Shown here in pieces: positions 15,129 through 23,381 of a stretch of DNA of 62,264 nucleotides (the stretch's first letter is position 1; each line of letters starts with the position of its first letter). Both the position numbers and the translations under genes were made by a program. Source of the stretch: UMGS1766 sp963597355. Lineage in GTDB: Bacteria; Bacillota; Clostridia; Oscillospirales; Oscillospiraceae. The notes beneath the pieces are model-generated. The model made no database searches and had not been told where the DNA came from. It saw nothing but the letters and a program-made list of their open reading frames with translations. The stretch is from the NCBI GenBank assembly GCA_963597355.1, contig CAVBPR010000021.1, forward strand, positions 1 through 62,264. Direction: 5' to 3'.

Positions 15129-16535
15129 ATGAATAACCACGGCATGAATCCCTACCTCCCCTCGTGGGAGTATGTTCCCGACGGTGAGCCGCACGTTTTC
15201 GGTGACCGTGTCTATGTGTACGGCAGCCACGACCGCTTTAACGGCTATGCGTTCTGCCTAAACGATTATGTGTGCTGGTCAGCCCCGGTGGACGACCTGA
15301 CCGAATGGCGGTTTGACGGCGTGATTTACAGCCGCACCGCAGACCCGAAAAACGCGGACGGCGAGCATTGTCTGTACGCCCCCGACGTGACGCGCGGCCC
15401 GGATGGGCGGTATTATCTGTACTACTGCCTCGACGGCATCAATGTCACCTCGGTTGCGGTCAGCGACAGCCCGGCGGGGCCGTTCTGCTATTACGGCGAT
15501 GTTCACCACCCGGACGGTACGCCCTACGGCCAAGCCCCCGGCGATGGCTACCAGTTCGACCCCGGCGTGCTGACCGAGGGTACATCCACATGGCTGTACA
15601 CAGGGTTCTGCCCGATTCCGATGAAAGCCCGCGACGGCGCACAGGTCACGGAACTGGCGCAGGATATGCTGACTGTGCTGCGCCCCGCCAAGACGATTGT
15701 ACCCAGCACCGCCTATGCCGAGAACACCTCCTTTGCGGGGCACGCTTTCTTTGAAGCCAGCAGCATCCGCAAGGTAAACGGCCGCTACTACTTTATCTAT
15801 TCCTCCCAGCTCAGCCACGAACTGTGCTATGCCACCGCCGATGCCCCGGACGGGCCGTTCGTCTACGGCGGCACAATCATCTCCAACGGGGATGTGGGCC
15901 TATCCGACACGCCGCGCTATTTCCTTGGCAACGACCACGGCAGCATTGAAGAAATCAACGGAAAATGGTATGTGTTCCATCATCGGCACACCAACGGCAG
16001 CAGCTACTCCCGGCAGGGGTGTTTGGAGCCTATCGAGATTCTGCCCGACGGCAGCATCCCGCAGGTCGAGTGTACCTCCTGCGGTCCGAACGGTGCACCG
16101 CTGCCCGGCAAGGGCGTGTTCCCGGCGTATACAGCGTGCCATCTGTTCATGACGCAGCCGCCGATGGTAAACACCGCCTTCGGCCAGTCGCCGTTCCCGC
16201 GCATTACGCAGGACTGCACCGACACGCCGGACGGCATCGGTGCAGACCCCGCGTACATCGCCAACCTGACCCCCGGTGTGGTGGCAGGCTTCCGTTATTT
16301 TGACTGCAAGGACATTCACAGCGTTTCCGTCAATGTGCGCGGCAAGTGCTACGGCGCGGGGCTGCAAATCAGCCTGACCCCGGACGGTGAACCGCTTGGC
16401 ACTGTGCCGGTGAACAGCAGCAACGAGTGGCATTGGGACCGCGCGGAAATTGCGATTCCCGCCGGCGTTCACGCGCTGTACTTTAAGGCCGTCGGCTTCG
16501 GCGTGTTCTCGTTCGCGGCGTTTGGTCTGGAATAA
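15129..16535 (+). CDS. GH43 family glycoside hydrolase
   Basis: The 468-residue protein shows the five-bladed-propeller features of GH43: NPYLPSWEYVPDGEPHVFGD at the N-terminus, where the catalytic base Asp is expected, YAPDVTRGPDGRYYLYY, and the FFEASSIRK segment with the acid Glu. It is followed by NDHGSIEEINGKWYVFHHRHT. A C-terminal beta-sandwich-like domain of about 130 residues follows. Family members remove arabinose, xylose or galactose residues. There is no signal peptide. A ribosome site lies in the end of GH2 (AAAAGGAGAACTGAGCC). It is central in the operon between two GH2 enzymes. Confidence 0.85.
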   Translation: MNNHGMNPYLPSWEYVPDGEPHVFGDRVYVYGSHDRFNGYAFCLNDYVCWSAPVDDLTEWRFDGVIYSRTADPKNADGEHCLYAPDVTRGPDGRYYLYYCLDGINVTSVAVSDSPAGPFCYYGDVHHPDGTPYGQAPGDGYQFDPGVLTEGTSTWLYTGFCPIPMKARDGAQVTELAQDMLTVLRPAKTIVPSTAYAENTSFAGHAFFEASSIRKVNGRYYFIYSSQLSHELCYATADAPDGPFVYGGTIISNGDVGLSDTPRYFLGNDHGSIEEINGKWYVFHHRHTNGSSYSRQGCLEPIEILPDGSIPQVECTSCGPNGAPLPGKGVFPAYTACHLFMTQPPMVNTAFGQSPFPRITQDCTDTPDGIGADPAYIANLTPGVVAGFRYFDCKDIHSVSVNVRGKCYGAGLQISLTPDGEPLGTVPVNSSNEWHWDRAEIAIPAGVHALYFKAVGFGVFSFAAFGLE

Positions 16536-16549
16536 AAAAGGAGAAAACC

Positions 16550-18955
16550 ATGAAAGCATTGGATTTTAATACCGGCTGGGAAATTGTTCGGACGCAGAAA
16601 GCGTTCCCGTTCACAACCACCAGAACCCCCATCACGCTGCCCTATGATGTGATGTTGGATGAGCCGCGCACCCCGGATGCCCCCGGCGGTTCGGCCAAGG
16701 GCTTTTACCCCAGCTTGGCGTGTACGCTGGAAAAGAAATTCACCGCCCCCGCCGAGTGGCGCGGCCAACAAATCGCATTGGAATTTGAGGGTGTGTACAG
16801 CAACAGCATGGTGTACCTGAACCATGAGTACATCGGCGGCTGCAAAAACGGCTACACAAACTTTATCCTGCCGCTGGATGATGCCCTGCTCTACGGGCAG
16901 GAGAACACGCTGACCGTCAAAGCCCGCACGATGCAGGACAGCCGCTGGTACAGCGGCGCGGGCATTTACCGAAACGTCAATCTGCTGCTGGGCGGCGAGT
17001 GCTGCGTGAAGCCTTACGGTCTGCGCGTCACCGTGAAAGAGACAGATGAAGCGGGCGCACTGCCGGAGGTGGCCATCGATTTGTACAACGCGGGCCGCTA
17101 CGGACGTACCGTGCAGGTACATACCACGCTGCTGGACCCTGACGGCGAAACGGTCGTGCAGGACTGCGACCCCATGACGGTTTTTCCCGCCGCGCAGGAA
17201 ACGCTGAAGCAGCGTTTCTATCTGGCAGATGCCAAGCGCTGGAACCCCGACGCACCGCTTTTGTACCGCGCTAAGGTCGAGGTATACGACGGCGAGGAAC
17301 TGCTGGACAGCGCCGAAACGACCTTCGGTATCCGCACCCTTGCACTCGACCCACAGCACGGCCTGCGCATCAACGGCAAGTCCGTCAAGCTGCGCGGCGC
17401 GTGCGTGCATCACGACAACGGCTTGCTGGGCGCTGCCGACATTGACCGCGCCGAGAAACGCCGTGTGCAGCTTTTGAAAGCAGCAGGGTTCAACGCTGTG
17501 CGCAGTGCGCACAACCCCATCAGCAAGGCGTTTCTGGATGCCTGTGACCGTGAGGGCGTGCTGGTGATGGATGAACTCACCGATATGTGGACCCAGAGCA
17601 AGACCGACGAGGACGCCGCCACGGATTTCACGCAGTATGCCGACGAGATGATCCATGCGATGGTGGCAAAGGACTACAACCATCCCTGCGTCATTCTCTA
17701 CTCCATCGGCAATGAGATTCCCGAAGTCAGCAGCAAGCACGGCGCACAGCTCAGCCGCAAAATTGCGGATATTTTCCGCGCCTGCGATCCAAGCCGCTAC
17801 ACCATCAACAGCATCAACCTTATCATGGCGGCGCTGGGCAAGCTGACGATGCCGGAACTGATTGCCAGTGCCAACCAGAACGTCAACGATGTTATGACAA
17901 ATCTTGCCGACCGCATCGGCCAGATCGGCAACTCCGATCTTGTGACAAAGGCCGTGCGGGAGAGCCTGTCCACCACGGACCTGATTGGCTACAACTACGC
18001 CACCGAGCGCTATCTCGACGACCGCAAGCGTCTGCCGAACCATGTGCTGTGCGGCACGGAAACCTACCCCAACAAGATTGCGAAGAACTGGGGCATCATC
18101 AAAGAAGTACCGCACGTCATCGGCGATTTCACATGGACAGGCTGGGATTACCTCGGTGAAGCCGGTGTCGGCCAGCAGCGCTACCGCGAGGAAAGCGCCG
18201 AGGGCGGCTACCAAGGCAGCTACCCCTGCTTCATTGCCTACTGCGGCGACTTGGATATTACCGGCTTCCGCCGCCCGGCCTCGTACTACCGCGAAATTGT
18301 GTTTGGCCTGCGCACCGCGCCGTACATGGCCGTGGAGTATCCTTGGCGGCACGGGCTGACCCCCATGACCAACAAGTGGGTATTCTTTGACGGTATTGCA
18401 AGCTGGACATGGCCGGGCTATGAGGGCAAGGAAGTCACCGTGCAGGTCTACACCCCCGGTGAGTCGGTCTGCCTGTTCTGCAATGGCGAGAAGATTGCGG
18501 AAAGCCCGGTAAAAGACTTCATTGCCGAGTTCCGCATTCCCTACACGCCCGGCACATTGAGCGCCGTGGCCATGACGGACGGCAAAGCCTCCGGGCGCAT
18601 CGACCTGCGCACCGCCTCGGAAAGCTGCACCTTACAAATGCAGTGCGACCGCACCACGCTGACGGCGGGCACGCACGACCTTGCGTATATCGACCTGACC
18701 CTGACGGATGATAACGGTATTTTGCAGCCCATCACCGGGCGGGAAATCACCGTCACGGTCGAGGGCGCGGGAATGCTGGCCGGGTTCGGCAGTGCCGACC
18801 CAATGGGCTCGGATACGTTCCGCACCGCGACGGCCCACACCTTTGACGGCCGTGCGCAGGCCATCATCCGCCCCAACGGTGTCGGAGCAATTCACGTCAC
18901 GGCCACAGCGGACGGCCTTGCTCAGCAGACCGTGGAACTGACTGTAACCGAATAA
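16550..18955 (+). CDS. GH2 family glycoside hydrolase, second copy of the locus
   Basis: This 801-residue GH2 enzyme has a jelly-roll domain (LPYDVMLDEPR, GIYRNVNLL), an immunoglobulin-like domain, a TIM barrel with acid/base E389 (SIGNEI) and nucleophile E504 (CGTETYP), and two C-terminal beta domains ending near GAIHVTATADG. The architecture is that of long beta-galactosidases and relatives with a DUF4982-type domain. It is only distantly similar to the first GH2 here but clearly homologous to the GH2 at 31319-33793 in the second locus. It has no signal peptide. The ribosome site AAAAGGAG precedes the ATG. It ends just before an operator pair that starts a new transcription unit. Confidence 0.88.
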   Translation: MKALDFNTGWEIVRTQKAFPFTTTRTPITLPYDVMLDEPRTPDAPGGSAKGFYPSLACTLEKKFTAPAEWRGQQIALEFEGVYSNSMVYLNHEYIGGCKNGYTNFILPLDDALLYGQENTLTVKARTMQDSRWYSGAGIYRNVNLLLGGECCVKPYGLRVTVKETDEAGALPEVAIDLYNAGRYGRTVQVHTTLLDPDGETVVQDCDPMTVFPAAQETLKQRFYLADAKRWNPDAPLLYRAKVEVYDGEELLDSAETTFGIRTLALDPQHGLRINGKSVKLRGACVHHDNGLLGAADIDRAEKRRVQLLKAAGFNAVRSAHNPISKAFLDACDREGVLVMDELTDMWTQSKTDEDAATDFTQYADEMIHAMVAKDYNHPCVILYSIGNEIPEVSSKHGAQLSRKIADIFRACDPSRYTINSINLIMAALGKLTMPELIASANQNVNDVMTNLADRIGQIGNSDLVTKAVRESLSTTDLIGYNYATERYLDDRKRLPNHVLCGTETYPNKIAKNWGIIKEVPHVIGDFTWTGWDYLGEAGVGQQRYREESAEGGYQGSYPCFIAYCGDLDITGFRRPASYYREIVFGLRTAPYMAVEYPWRHGLTPMTNKWVFFDGIASWTWPGYEGKEVTVQVYTPGESVCLFCNGEKIAESPVKDFIAEFRIPYTPGTLSAVAMTDGKASGRIDLRTASESCTLQMQCDRTTLTAGTHDLAYIDLTLTDDNGILQPITGREITVTVEGAGMLAGFGSADPMGSDTFRTATAHTFDGRAQAIIRPNGVGAIHVTATADGLAQQTVELTVTE

Positions 18956-18960
18956 ATGGG

Positions 18961-19040
18961 TAAAAATCGGCGTTTTTGTGTTTTGATTCGCTGTCTTGCC
19001 GCCGCAAGACCAGCTTTGACACAAAAACGCCGATTTTTAC
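18961..19040. promoter_or_regulatory. Paired operator motif upstream of the GH78 gene
   Basis: GGCGTTTT (18969-18976) and AAAACGCC (19024-19031) are divergent with starts 55 bases apart. Both extended sites read AAAACGCCGATTTTTAC, identical over 17 bases. They could also pair as a hairpin in RNA, but the conserved 55-base geometry at three loci argues for a protein-binding site. Confidence 0.8.
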
Positions 19041-19041
19041 A

Positions 19042-19070
19042 TTGGTAGCTTGCAAATAACACGGTATAAT
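19042..19070 (+). promoter_or_regulatory. Promoter of the GH78-SGNH-GH3 unit
   Basis: TTGGTA (19042-19047) and a consensus TATAAT (19065-19070) are 17 bases apart. The plus-oriented operator begins 41 bases upstream of the -10 box. Confidence 0.7.
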
Positions 19071-19100
19071 GCAGAAAAGTCTACAAAAAGGAGAAGCATT

Positions 19101-21758
19101 ATGCAGTTATACAATTTGACCGTTCAGCACGTCACCGCCCCGCCGGGGCTGGACCCGGCCACGCCGCCCTATTTTGGCTGGAAGATGAAAAGTGAAGTGC
19201 GCGGCACCAACCAGACCGCCTACCGTTTACAGGTCTGGGCGGAAGATACGCCGCAGAACCCTTGCTGGGACAGCGGCAATGTGAAAAGTGAACAGGCCGC
19301 CTTTGTGGAATACGCGGGCAGCCCGCTTGCCGCCCGCACCGTCTACTGTTGGCGGGTGACTGTCTGGGATAACCACGGCCACGCCGCCGAGGCCGAAAGC
19401 CGCTTTGAAACCGCCCTTGCGCAAAGTGACTGGCAGGCGCACTGGATGCGCACGCCGCGCCCGATGCCCAAGCGGGAAAAAGGCTTCGGCAAGCAGCCGC
19501 CCGCCACGCTGTTCCGCCGTGCCTTTGCGCTGGACGCACAGCCCGTCCGCGCCCGACTGTACGCAACCTGCATCGGCGTGTACCGCCTGACCGTAAACGG
19601 TGTGCAGCCGGATGCCCGCGAGCTTGCGCCGGAGCATACGACCTACCGCAAAATGCTCTGTTACCAGACCTACGACCTGACAACCTTACTGCAGGCGGGC
19701 GAAAACGTGCTGGGCATGGAGGTGGCCGACGGCTGGTTCTGCTGCCCGCAGACGCGCCCGCCTATTGACGGGATGCAGCCCGACCACGCCGTGCTGTTCC
19801 AGCTGGAAGTGAGCTATGCGGACGGCCGCAGACAGATCATTTTCTCCGACGATGCCGTAACGACGCACGACAGCCCCGTGCAGTCCTCGGACATTTTTGA
19901 CGGCGAGAAATACGATGCCCGCCTTGCCTGCCCCGGCTGGGATGCGCCCAGTTATGATACCGCCGCGTGGACACCCGCCGCTGAGATGGACATGGGGTAC
20001 GAAACCCTGCACCCGCAGATTGACCCGCCTGTGCGGGTCGTGCGGGAGCTTTCCGCCGCCGCTGTCATCACGACACCAAAAGGCGAGAAAATCGTGGATT
20101 TCGGGCAGGTCGTGGCGGGCCGCACTCGCGTGAAAGCAACACTCCCCGCAGGAGCATCCCTGACGCTGGAGCACACCGAAACGCTGGACAAGGACGGCAA
20201 TTATTTCATCAACACCGACAGCGCAATGGGCGTGACCGAGCAGAAAGACGAGTTCATCTCGGACGGCCTTGCCCACGAATATGAAGCGCGTTTTGCGTTC
20301 CACGGTTTCCGCTATGTGCGCGTGACCGGATTGGACGAGGTGCGGCCGGAGGATTTCACCGCCGTGATTTTGTCCAGCGAGAAGCCCAACACGGGCACGT
20401 TTGCGTGTTCGGATGAACGGCTCAATCGACTGTACCAAAATACGCGGTGGAGCCAGTGCGCCAACATGATTTCCATTCCCACCGACTGCCCCCAGCGCGA
20501 AAAGGCGGGCTGGACCGGGGATATTTCGCTGTATGCCCGCACGGCGCTGCTCAATGAGGACGTGATCCCGTTCCTGAGCCGCTGGCTGCAATGCCTTGCC
20601 TACGACCAGCGGGAGAACGGCTCCATTCCGTTCACTGTACCGGATGTATCGATTTACCACTATTCCGGTATCAAAATGGGTGAAAGCACCGGCTGCGGCG
20701 GGCCTGTCTGCTCGGCCGGGTGGGGCGATGCCGCCGTCACTGTGCCGTGGGCGATGTACACGATCACCGGGAACACAGCCATTCTGCGCCGCCAGTATGA
20801 CAGCATGAAAGGCTGGGCAGACTATGTGATTGGCCGCGCCCGCGTACACGCGCCAAACTCCCATCTGCCCGACGAAATCGAGGAGCACCTTTGGAACACC
20901 GGCTTCCAGTTTGGCGAATGGCTGATTCCCAGCCAAGCCAACGAGCCACAGGAAAAAATCTTTGCTACGATGGCCGCCTCCGCCGGGTACACCGCCCCGA
21001 TTTTCGGCTGGCTGGCCGTGCAGATCATGCGCCGCGCGGCAGAAGTTCTCTCCCGCACCGATGATGCCGAGCGCTACGCCGCCGAGGCCGACGCGATGAA
21101 GCACGCCATCCAAACAGCGCTCATCACCGGGAATGGCCGCATGAAGGTGGACAGGCAGGGCTCGTATGTGCTGATGCTGGCGTTCGGTCTTGTTCCCGAT
21201 GCGCTGAAAGCAGCCTTTGCGGACCGGCTGGAAACGCTGATTCGGGAGAACGGCAATCGGCTCGACACCGGCTTTCTGCCCACGCCGTATCTCTTGGACG
21301 CGCTTTGCATAGCGGGCAAGCGGGAGTTGGCCTACACGCTGCTCTACCAAGAGAACGCGCCCGCGTGGCTGGCGCAGATTCGCCAAGGCGCGACCACGAT
21401 TTGGGAAAGCTGGCAGATGTATGACGCCGACGGCAGCCCGCGCAAGGAGAGTTTTAACCACTACACCTACGGCTCGGTGGACGACTGGCTGTTCCGCAAT
21501 ATCGGCGGCATCGATCAGCGCGGCATCGGGTATCGGCATCTGGTTTTCCACCCGCAGCCCGACGCAAGCCTTACATGGGCCAAGTGCAGCTTTGTGACCG
21601 AGCAGGGCGAGGCCGCTTGTTCTTGGCAGTACGAGGGCGGACGGTTCACGCTGGAAGTCACCGTCCCCTGCAACGCGGATGCCGTCGTGATGCTGCCGGA
21701 CAGCACAGAACATACCGTGGGCAGCGGGCATTACCGCTTTGCCTGTGACGCATACTAA
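19101..21758 (+). CDS. GH78 family alpha-L-rhamnosidase
   Basis: The 885-residue protein starts at ATG 19101 after AAAAGGAG. It has N-terminal beta domains (TAYRLQVWAE, ATCIGVYRLTVNG), the concanavalin-like domain ending in FHGFRYVRVTG, and an (alpha/alpha)6 barrel. The family signature DCPQREKAGWTGD (residues 461-473) carries the catalytic acidic residues, and a second acidic site lies in TTIWESW near residue 767. It removes terminal alpha-L-rhamnose from glycosides or pectic side chains. There is no signal peptide, so substrate must be imported. It is the first gene of the third unit under the shared operator. A homologous but broken GH78 lies at 47548-49642. Confidence 0.9.
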   Translation: MQLYNLTVQHVTAPPGLDPATPPYFGWKMKSEVRGTNQTAYRLQVWAEDTPQNPCWDSGNVKSEQAAFVEYAGSPLAARTVYCWRVTVWDNHGHAAEAESRFETALAQSDWQAHWMRTPRPMPKREKGFGKQPPATLFRRAFALDAQPVRARLYATCIGVYRLTVNGVQPDARELAPEHTTYRKMLCYQTYDLTTLLQAGENVLGMEVADGWFCCPQTRPPIDGMQPDHAVLFQLEVSYADGRRQIIFSDDAVTTHDSPVQSSDIFDGEKYDARLACPGWDAPSYDTAAWTPAAEMDMGYETLHPQIDPPVRVVRELSAAAVITTPKGEKIVDFGQVVAGRTRVKATLPAGASLTLEHTETLDKDGNYFINTDSAMGVTEQKDEFISDGLAHEYEARFAFHGFRYVRVTGLDEVRPEDFTAVILSSEKPNTGTFACSDERLNRLYQNTRWSQCANMISIPTDCPQREKAGWTGDISLYARTALLNEDVIPFLSRWLQCLAYDQRENGSIPFTVPDVSIYHYSGIKMGESTGCGGPVCSAGWGDAAVTVPWAMYTITGNTAILRRQYDSMKGWADYVIGRARVHAPNSHLPDEIEEHLWNTGFQFGEWLIPSQANEPQEKIFATMAASAGYTAPIFGWLAVQIMRRAAEVLSRTDDAERYAAEADAMKHAIQTALITGNGRMKVDRQGSYVLMLAFGLVPDALKAAFADRLETLIRENGNRLDTGFLPTPYLLDALCIAGKRELAYTLLYQENAPAWLAQIRQGATTIWESWQMYDADGSPRKESFNHYTYGSVDDWLFRNIGGIDQRGIGYRHLVFHPQPDASLTWAKCSFVTEQGEAACSWQYEGGRFTLEVTVPCNADAVVMLPDSTEHTVGSGHYRFACDAY

Positions 21759-21773
21759 AAGGAGAGTCCTTGT

Positions 21774-23381
21774 ATGATACAGCTTGCCGATGTTTTTCAA
21801 AACGGAATGGTTTTGCAGCGCGGGAAACCCGTGCGCATTTGGGGTGTCTGCGATGCCCCGCAATGGGTCGAGGTGCGGCTGAACGGTACTGTGATTCTGG
21901 CACAGGACCTCGCGGCCGGAGATTTTACCCTGACGCTGCCCCCGCAGCCCGCAAGAGAAAACGCCGAACTGCGCATCGGGGATGTATGTCTGGCCGATGT
22001 GGATTTTGGCGAAGTCTGGCTTGCGGGCGGGCAGAGCAATATGGAGTTTCTGCTGCAATACGACCAAGAGGGTGCAGCGGAGATTGAACTTGCAAACGAC
22101 CCGCATTTTCGCTGCTATACGGTCGGGCAATACACCTGCGCCGGGCAGCGAGAGCAATACCCGGCTGTTCACCGCCAGTGGGATCAATGGCTGCCCTTTA
22201 CACCCGATCATGCCGCCGCATTTACGGCGGTGGGCAGCTATTTTGCCCGCGCACTGCGCCGCGTGCTGGGCGTGCCTGTCGGCATCGTCTCCTGCAATAT
22301 GGGCGGCACGTCCGCCTGCACATGGCTGGACCCTGCGCGGCTGGACACTCCCGCACTGCGCTGCTACCTTGACGAATACGAAGCACAGATTGCGCGTTTG
22401 GATGAAGCGAAGTCCCGCCGCGAGTGGGAAAAGCAGGCGGCATTCCAAGCGAATGCCGCCGCTGACCCGATGGCTTATATCTTAAAAAACACGCTGACCC
22501 CACAGCAGTTCTGCGCCATGCTGGAGCGGCTGTCGGGTTCAGGCGTGGCCGTCGGAGGCGATACGGCCTTTCAGCCGCTGGGCCGGTATGACAAAAATTG
22601 CCCCGGTGGCCTATATGAAACGATGCTCCGCCGCGTTGCAGGCTTTACGGTGCAGGGCGTTTTGTGGTATCAGGGCGAAACCGATACCCCGCACGCCGGA
22701 TGTTATACCGAACTGATGACGGCGCTGATTGAAAACTGGCGCGCCCTGTGGGATGCGCCGCTGCCGTTCCTTGCCGTGCAGCTGGCCCCCTTTGGCACAT
22801 GGCTGAACGAGGCCGGACAAGCATTCCCGACCGTGCGCCGCTGCCAGCAGATCGTGAGCGAGACCGTACCGGACGTGTACCTCATTTCTTCCTCCGACTG
22901 CGGCAATGTCTACGACATCCACCCGAAGCACAAGCGCCCCATCGGGGACCGCTTGGCCGACACCGCTTTACAAAAGGTGTACGGAATGCCGATTGACAGC
23001 GGCGCACCGACTGCCGAAAGCTGCACCTTGCAGGGCGACACGCTCCGCATTTCTTTTGCACACGGCGACGGCCTGCATTTTGTGCCCAAACCGTGGGATG
23101 AATATAACGGCTTTGCTACTTCGGGCATCGAGCCGCAATATCTGCCGCCGATTTTGGGCGGCATCAATGGGCTGGAAGTTGAAACCGAAGCAGGGCCGCT
23201 GCCGCAGGCCGAGTGCGTCTGCACCGACAATGTGCTGACCATTCGTTCCAAGGTACTGGCCTACGCCGAGCGCGTGACCATCCGCTTTTCCCAAACACAA
23301 TTTTATGAGGTAAATCTGTTGAATGTGCGCGGTCTGCCCGCGTTCCCGTTTACCCTGCAAGCCGAACGGAGTGAAAAATGA
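21774..23381 (+). CDS. SGNH-type carbohydrate acetylesterase (sialate O-acetylesterase-like)
   Basis: The 535-residue protein has the SASA/DUF303 pattern: nucleophile Ser in GGQSNME (about residues 85-91), an NMGGTSAC oxyanion segment, WYQGETD in the middle, and a distal DIHPKHK segment with the catalytic Asp/His. Such enzymes remove O-acetyl groups from sugars (sialic acid or plant-glycan acetyls). In this rhamnosidase locus, deacetylation of pectic or hemicellulosic oligosaccharides is the more likely role, by inference. No signal peptide. Its TGA overlaps the ATG of the GH3 gene (ATGA), so the two are translationally coupled. Confidence 0.85.
   Translation: MIQLADVFQNGMVLQRGKPVRIWGVCDAPQWVEVRLNGTVILAQDLAAGDFTLTLPPQPARENAELRIGDVCLADVDFGEVWLAGGQSNMEFLLQYDQEGAAEIELANDPHFRCYTVGQYTCAGQREQYPAVHRQWDQWLPFTPDHAAAFTAVGSYFARALRRVLGVPVGIVSCNMGGTSACTWLDPARLDTPALRCYLDEYEAQIARLDEAKSRREWEKQAAFQANAAADPMAYILKNTLTPQQFCAMLERLSGSGVAVGGDTAFQPLGRYDKNCPGGLYETMLRRVAGFTVQGVLWYQGETDTPHAGCYTELMTALIENWRALWDAPLPFLAVQLAPFGTWLNEAGQAFPTVRRCQQIVSETVPDVYLISSSDCGNVYDIHPKHKRPIGDRLADTALQKVYGMPIDSGAPTAESCTLQGDTLRISFAHGDGLHFVPKPWDEYNGFATSGIEPQYLPPILGGINGLEVETEAGPLPQAECVCTDNVLTIRSKVLAYAERVTIRFSQTQFYEVNLLNVRGLPAFPFTLQAERSEK

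Noticed and set aside
18961..19040. Intrinsic terminator after the second GH2 gene
   Set aside because: The two arms could pair, but the same arms at the same 55-base spacing occur upstream of two other units where no gene ends, and they abut promoters.
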